Origin: a bacterium
Lineage (GTDB): Bacteria; RBG-13-66-14
DNA: 7,823 bases
Reading direction: 5' to 3'
NCBI GenBank assembly: GCA_021107695.1
Contig: JAIOSI010000278.1
Location: 1 to 7,823, forward strand
In this document: piece after piece, positions 5,035-7,823 of the stretch
How positions within the stretch are numbered: position 1 is the stretch's first letter
Layout: each line of letters begins with the position of its first letter
The notes under the pieces: generated by a model
The model's input: only the letters and a program-made list of their open reading frames with translations
What the model was told of the DNA's origin: nothing
The model's database searches: none
Made by a program: the position numbers and the translations under genes

Positions 5035-6875
5035 CTCAACCCTACAGCATCTACGCCCTGGCAGAGGTTCTCACTCCGGAACGGTTACGGCGGGAGCTTG
5101 CCGCTGGCTTGCGAGCGGTTAAGCGTCCCCTGGTGATCGACCTCTTCCCCGGCAGCCTGAACTCCGCCGCGCAGGAGGTCTGCGAGGAGCTGGGGGTCGA
5201 GGCGTTGCACTCCGAGGAGCTGATCACCAATGAAGGGGTTCAGCAGCTTACCGAAGAGGGCGCGGAGATTGCCAACCTCACCTGCGAGCGGTTGATCGGG
5301 AAAATGACCCTGCGTGGCGTTCCCTTTGAACGGCTCATCTGGCACAATCTCTTCTGGTATCGGCTGCGTCCGGCTCTGCTGGCGGCAACGATTGTGGAGA
5401 AAGCCCTTGCCACGCTGGACTACTTCGAGGTCATTCAGCTGGGAGCAAACGACCTGACCGCCGGACTGCTGGAGCAGCTCTGTCATCGCCGGGGCTGTGG
5501 ATTCCGGGCGGTGGGTATTCAGAAGGTTCCTCATAAGAGGTTGCGTCGGCGAATCCGCAGCCACTCCCGTCGCCTGCCTCTGGTAATGAACGAGCGGCTG
5601 GCACGGTATCTCCGCCTGCTGCCGTTCCTGCGAAAGAGTCGCTCCCGTCGTCAACCCGGAGAGGCGATTGACCTGCTGCTCCTCTCCACCTTGTCTGGAG
5701 AGATAAAGAACTGGCAACCGGTCGCTAAGTCTCTGGGGAAAGAGCTGCACTGGGGCGTTGCCTCGGATAAGCCGGGGATTCTCAACGCCTATCCCGCTGT
5801 ACCGCAATGGTATCTGCCAAAGCTGCTGAACCTCCGGCGGCTGCGTCCGTGGTTGCGAGCTTACGAAGAGACGATTGGCAAGCTCCTCAGCGACGATGAA
5901 TTGCCGAGACTAATTCCAGCTACACCGTGGCGGGGAACGGAGCTGCGTCCCTTCCTCCTCGGTTCGCTGGTTCCGATCCTCCAGCAGTTGATCTGGACGC
6001 TGCTTCCCCAGGCGGCAATGCTCGAAGAACTGCTGGAGCTAGCTCGTCCGAAGCTCCTCGTCGGGATGACCGAACGGCTGCACATCGCCAGCCTCGGCTA
6101 CCTGCTGGCTCGCCGTCAGGGCATTCCCACCCTTGCTCTGGAGTCCCACGACATAGTCTATGATTCTCCGGTCTTCAGCCGCCTCGATGCCGACAAGCTT
6201 GCGGTAAGCAGCGACTACACCGCCGCTATCTACCACAAGCATGGAATCGAGAAGTCCCGGCTGGTTGTTACCGGAGAACCGACCTACGATCATTTGGCGG
6301 AACTTCGGCTCAACGCCGTCCCTAAATCTCCCGGCGAGGAACGAACTCTGGCGGTTTTCACCCAGCCGCTGGACCTGGCGATCAATGCCACCATGCGTCG
6401 GGAACTGCTCAGCGGGGCGGCGCAGGCTATTCGTGAAATGTCCAATCTGCGCCTCGTCATCAAGCCGCACCCCCGGGATGACCGGGCGACTCTGCTGCAA
6501 GAATTGGAACGCCTTGAGCTGCCAGAGGAAACGCTGCTGCCGAAGAGCCACGACCTCTACGCCCTCCTTGCCAACGCCGATGTCGTGCTGACCTTCTTCT
6601 CTACGGTGGGGGTGGAGGCCCTGCTGGTCGGCAAGCCGGTGGTTCTCTACAAGCCCGACCCGCGCCCCTCACCGGCAACCTACGTGAACTCCGCTGCGGT
6701 GCTGCGGGTGGCTGACCACCGAGAGCTTGCCAGCACCATCGGTTCTGTTCTCAGCGACGAGAACCTCCGCCAGAGGCTGAAGCAGGAGCGGGAGAGCTAC
6801 CTGCGTCATCACGAAGCCGCCCACGATGCCAACGCCGCCCGGCGGGTGGCAGAGCTGATTGAAGAGATGCTGTAG
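5031..6875 (+). CDS. GT-B-fold-like surface polymer transferase (CDP-glycerol glycerophosphotransferase/capsule type)
   Basis: The 614-residue soluble protein has a C-terminal half that looks like the nucleotide-sugar side of a GT-B fold. Visible elements are LALESHDIVYDSPVF (368-382) with a candidate catalytic His373, VTGEPTYDHL (413-422), VIKPHPRDD (476-484), and the segment from DLYALLANADVVL (508-520) to STVGVEALLVGKPVVLY (524-540) containing the glycine/glutamate motif. These recall CDP-glycerol glycerophosphotransferases, capsule synthases and UDP-GlcNAc 2-epimerase-like enzymes. Residues 1-165 are not recognised; they are followed by a very basic stretch (167-207, many Arg) that may touch the membrane. 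The gene starts inside the flippase stop (ATGA), so the two probably act on one polymer, with this enzyme building it in the cytoplasm. Acceptor and donor are unknown. No intrinsic terminator is obvious after the TAG at 6873-6875. Confidence 0.7.
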   Translation: MTQPYSIYALAEVLTPERLRRELAAGLRAVKRPLVIDLFPGSLNSAAQEVCEELGVEALHSEELITNEGVQQLTEEGAEIANLTCERLIGKMTLRGVPFERLIWHNLFWYRLRPALLAATIVEKALATLDYFEVIQLGANDLTAGLLEQLCHRRGCGFRAVGIQKVPHKRLRRRIRSHSRRLPLVMNERLARYLRLLPFLRKSRSRRQPGEAIDLLLLSTLSGEIKNWQPVAKSLGKELHWGVASDKPGILNAYPAVPQWYLPKLLNLRRLRPWLRAYEETIGKLLSDDELPRLIPATPWRGTELRPFLLGSLVPILQQLIWTLLPQAAMLEELLELARPKLLVGMTERLHIASLGYLLARRQGIPTLALESHDIVYDSPVFSRLDADKLAVSSDYTAAIYHKHGIEKSRLVVTGEPTYDHLAELRLNAVPKSPGEERTLAVFTQPLDLAINATMRRELLSGAAQAIREMSNLRLVIKPHPRDDRATLLQELERLELPEETLLPKSHDLYALLANADVVLTFFSTVGVEALLVGKPVVLYKPDPRPSPATYVNSAAVLRVADHRELASTIGSVLSDENLRQRLKQERESYLRHHEAAHDANAARRVAELIEEML

Positions 6876-6969
6876 CCATTAGGGAGATAGAGCAAAACAG
6901 GTCTTCCGGCTGGTTCACGAGGTAGACGAAGTTCAGCTTCCGAGCATTACTTTTTCAAAGGGTTTGATT

Positions 6970-7260
6970 ATGGCAGCTCCGAATCATGATACCCGGATGC
7001 ACCACTGGAAAAATCATTTACCAAAACATGGAGTTGATGAGTTTCATGCCAAAACTCTGGATAAGTACCTTGATGAGTTGAAGGCAATCGCCCAAAATCC
7101 GGATGAGATTCTTTGTGGCATGTACCGGGGAAGCACGCCACATCATCTCCAGCTATATTATATCCAACATGCGGAAGACGGACATAGAATAACAGCGTGG
7201 GAAATGGGTCGAAAACGATTTGCTAATGGCTGGATAGCTGATGATATCGCTTACGAATGA
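6970..7260 (+). CDS. Small uncharacterised protein, possible RNase-fold (BECR-like) toxin
   Basis: This 96-residue protein is not recognised with confidence. ATG at 6970 is chosen over the in-frame TTG at 6964 because AAAGGG (6957-6962) lies 7 nt before it. Visible features are a His/Lys-rich first helix HHWKNHLPKH (11-20), a second helix around DKYLDELKAIAQNPDEIL (31-48), then beta-like segments HLQLYYIQ (59-66) and HRITAWEMGRKRF (72-84). Helix-helix-strands with an early H-x-x-K-H pattern is reminiscent of small barnase/EndoU/colicin/RelE-like nuclease domains of polymorphic toxins. That is a resemblance only. The DNA is more A/T-rich than the upstream genes (codons such as AAA, AAT and ATA), suggesting separate ancestry. 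There is no signal peptide. It could instead be an ordinary orphan protein. Confidence 0.6.
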   Translation: MAAPNHDTRMHHWKNHLPKHGVDEFHAKTLDKYLDELKAIAQNPDEILCGMYRGSTPHHLQLYYIQHAEDGHRITAWEMGRKRFANGWIADDIAYE

Positions 7261-7290
7261 TGGTTAAAAATTTGCGATAGCCGATACACC

Positions 7291-7683
7291 GTGAAAGCGT
7301 ACGAAGGTGAGAGTAAAATCTCTGGCTCGAATGCATCTAAGTCACTCTCACTGGGGCAGTGGCGTATGTTTGGAGTCGAAGATGTTGGAGATGGTCTGGA
7401 GGTGCAGATTTGTCTATGCGCTCGCATCTCGTTGGAGGAAGGTGGTAGGGAGACTATTGAGACTATTCACTCTGCGGATAGGGGGGTACTTGGCGACTTC
7501 CTTGTTTGCGAGTTGACCCCTGAGTTCGAGAAGGAATTAATCGTTACATTCGAGTTTTGTCGGGTGAAGCGTTACGAACAGTACTGGTTCTTCAACATTG
7601 ACAATATCGTCCTCGGCGAGTACCCGCTGGAGAAGATTCCGGAGCATCTCCACGACATCGTGAAAGAAGCGCGGGGTGAGTAG
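7291..7683 (+). CDS. Uncharacterised protein, possible partner of the preceding gene
   Basis: No family is recognised for this product of up to 130 residues. It looks like an acidic, soluble alpha/beta protein: LEVQICLCARISL (36-48), ELIVTFEFCRVKRYEQYWFFNIDNIVLG (82-109) and a charged C-terminal helix (114-130). The start is doubtful. GTG at 7291 has no clear ribosome site, and the next in-frame ATG at 7366 also lacks one. The frame is the same as that of the preceding gene and is open from its TGA onward (ten codons before the GTG), so a broken longer gene is possible. A short ORF from ATG 7257 (ATGATG, overlapping the upstream stop) ends at 7280 and could help couple translation. If the preceding gene encodes a toxin, this acidic protein is a natural immunity candidate, but nothing direct shows it. 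Confidence 0.5.
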   Translation: MKAYEGESKISGSNASKSLSLGQWRMFGVEDVGDGLEVQICLCARISLEEGGRETIETIHSADRGVLGDFLVCELTPEFEKELIVTFEFCRVKRYEQYWFFNIDNIVLGEYPLEKIPEHLHDIVKEARGE

Positions 7684-7703
7684 CAGCCTGGCACAGACAG
7701 ACC

Positions 7704-7720
7704 TCCTCGCCGCCCCTACA
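7704..7720 (+). repeat. Remnant of a CCCCTACA repeat cap
   Basis: CGCCGCCCCTACA (7708-7720) matches the right-hand cap found at 2931-2940, 3014-3022 and 3299-3305, but no matching left arm is seen nearby. It appears to be a half element in the gap before the last gene. Confidence 0.35.
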
Positions 7721-7759
7721 AACCGCGCAACTGTCCTTAACTAAAGGTAACCTCGCTAA

Positions 7760-7823
7760 ATGAAAAAACTCCTGTTGCTTCTGCTCTTATTCACGATTAC
7801 GGCGGCTCTGGCTGCAGGGGACG
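7760..7823 (+). CDS. N-terminus of an exported protein (signal peptide only, runs off the window)
   Basis: ATG at 7760 begins MKKLLLLLLLFTITAALAAGD, a textbook Sec signal peptide: two lysines, an unbroken hydrophobic stretch and a likely ALA-AGD type-I cleavage site after residue 18. There is no lipobox cysteine in the visible part. AAAGGT at 7743-7748 may serve as the ribosome site, though the 11-nt spacing is long. The frame stays open to the window edge, giving 21 residues. The mature protein lies outside, so no function can be offered beyond export across the inner membrane. Confidence 0.7.
   Translation, partial: MKKLLLLLLLFTITAALAAGD

Noticed and set aside
5085..5807. 240-codon minus-strand frame inside the transferase gene
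   Set aside because: It is a shadow of the plus-strand coding frame with no recognisable motif or start signal.
6924..6960. Intrinsic terminator after the transferase gene (GAAG/CTTC before TTTTT)
   Set aside because: The stem is only 4 bp and the T run begins about ten bases after it, so the structure is too weak to call.
7258..7290. Selenocysteine or reassigned TGA joining the two small genes
   Set aside because: TGA is the normal stop of the NrnA-type and flippase genes here, and no SECIS-like hairpin is seen just downstream of 7260.

Overview
This is a GC-rich bacterial chromosomal segment. It has a housekeeping RNA/translation cluster on the left, a long gene-free block full of palindromic repeats in the middle, and a surface-polysaccharide gene pair followed by small accessory genes on the right. 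All credible genes are on the + strand. Taxonomy is not resolved. The rbfA-DHH phosphoesterase-truB order is shared by many phyla. Frequent TTG starts, high GC and abundant GTAGGGGC-type palindromes would suit an environmental, possibly uncultured, lineage (Coatesbacteria-like is only a guess). TGA is an ordinary stop here, since two well-recognised genes end with it.

Layout. Positions 1-387 have no gene: they hold a run of hairpins and repeat copies, then a plausible extended -10 promoter just ahead of rbfA. rbfA (388-735) overlaps a DHH/DHHA1 phosphoesterase of the NrnA type (728-1708) by 8 nt. A 142-nt gap with an inserted GC-rich hairpin repeat precedes truB (1851-2747). Together these three genes mature the 30S subunit (RbfA), degrade nano-RNA or pAp (NrnA) and make pseudouridine 55 in tRNA (TruB). 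They correspond to the tail of the widespread nusA-infB-rbfA-nrnA-truB cluster.

Positions 2748-3534 (787 nt) carry no convincing gene. They hold at least ten different palindromes, many capped by TGTAGGG/CCCTACA but with different cores. Comparing copies inside the window shows a shared cap, a shared leader in one subfamily, a nested palindrome inserted at the tip of one hairpin, and a conserved tandem G-U wobble in two copies of opposite orientation. This is the most unusual part of the window.

Positions 3535-6875 encode a multi-span polysaccharide flippase and, coupled by an ATGA overlap, a 614-residue GT-B-like/CDP-glycerol transferase-like protein. This pair probably makes and exports a cell-surface polymer. 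At 6970-7683 two small unrecognised genes, more A/T-rich than their neighbours, lie in the same reading frame separated by one TGA and ten open codons. The first has features weakly recalling small RNase-fold toxins, so a toxin/immunity-like pair is possible but unproven. The window ends in the signal peptide of an exported protein starting at 7760.
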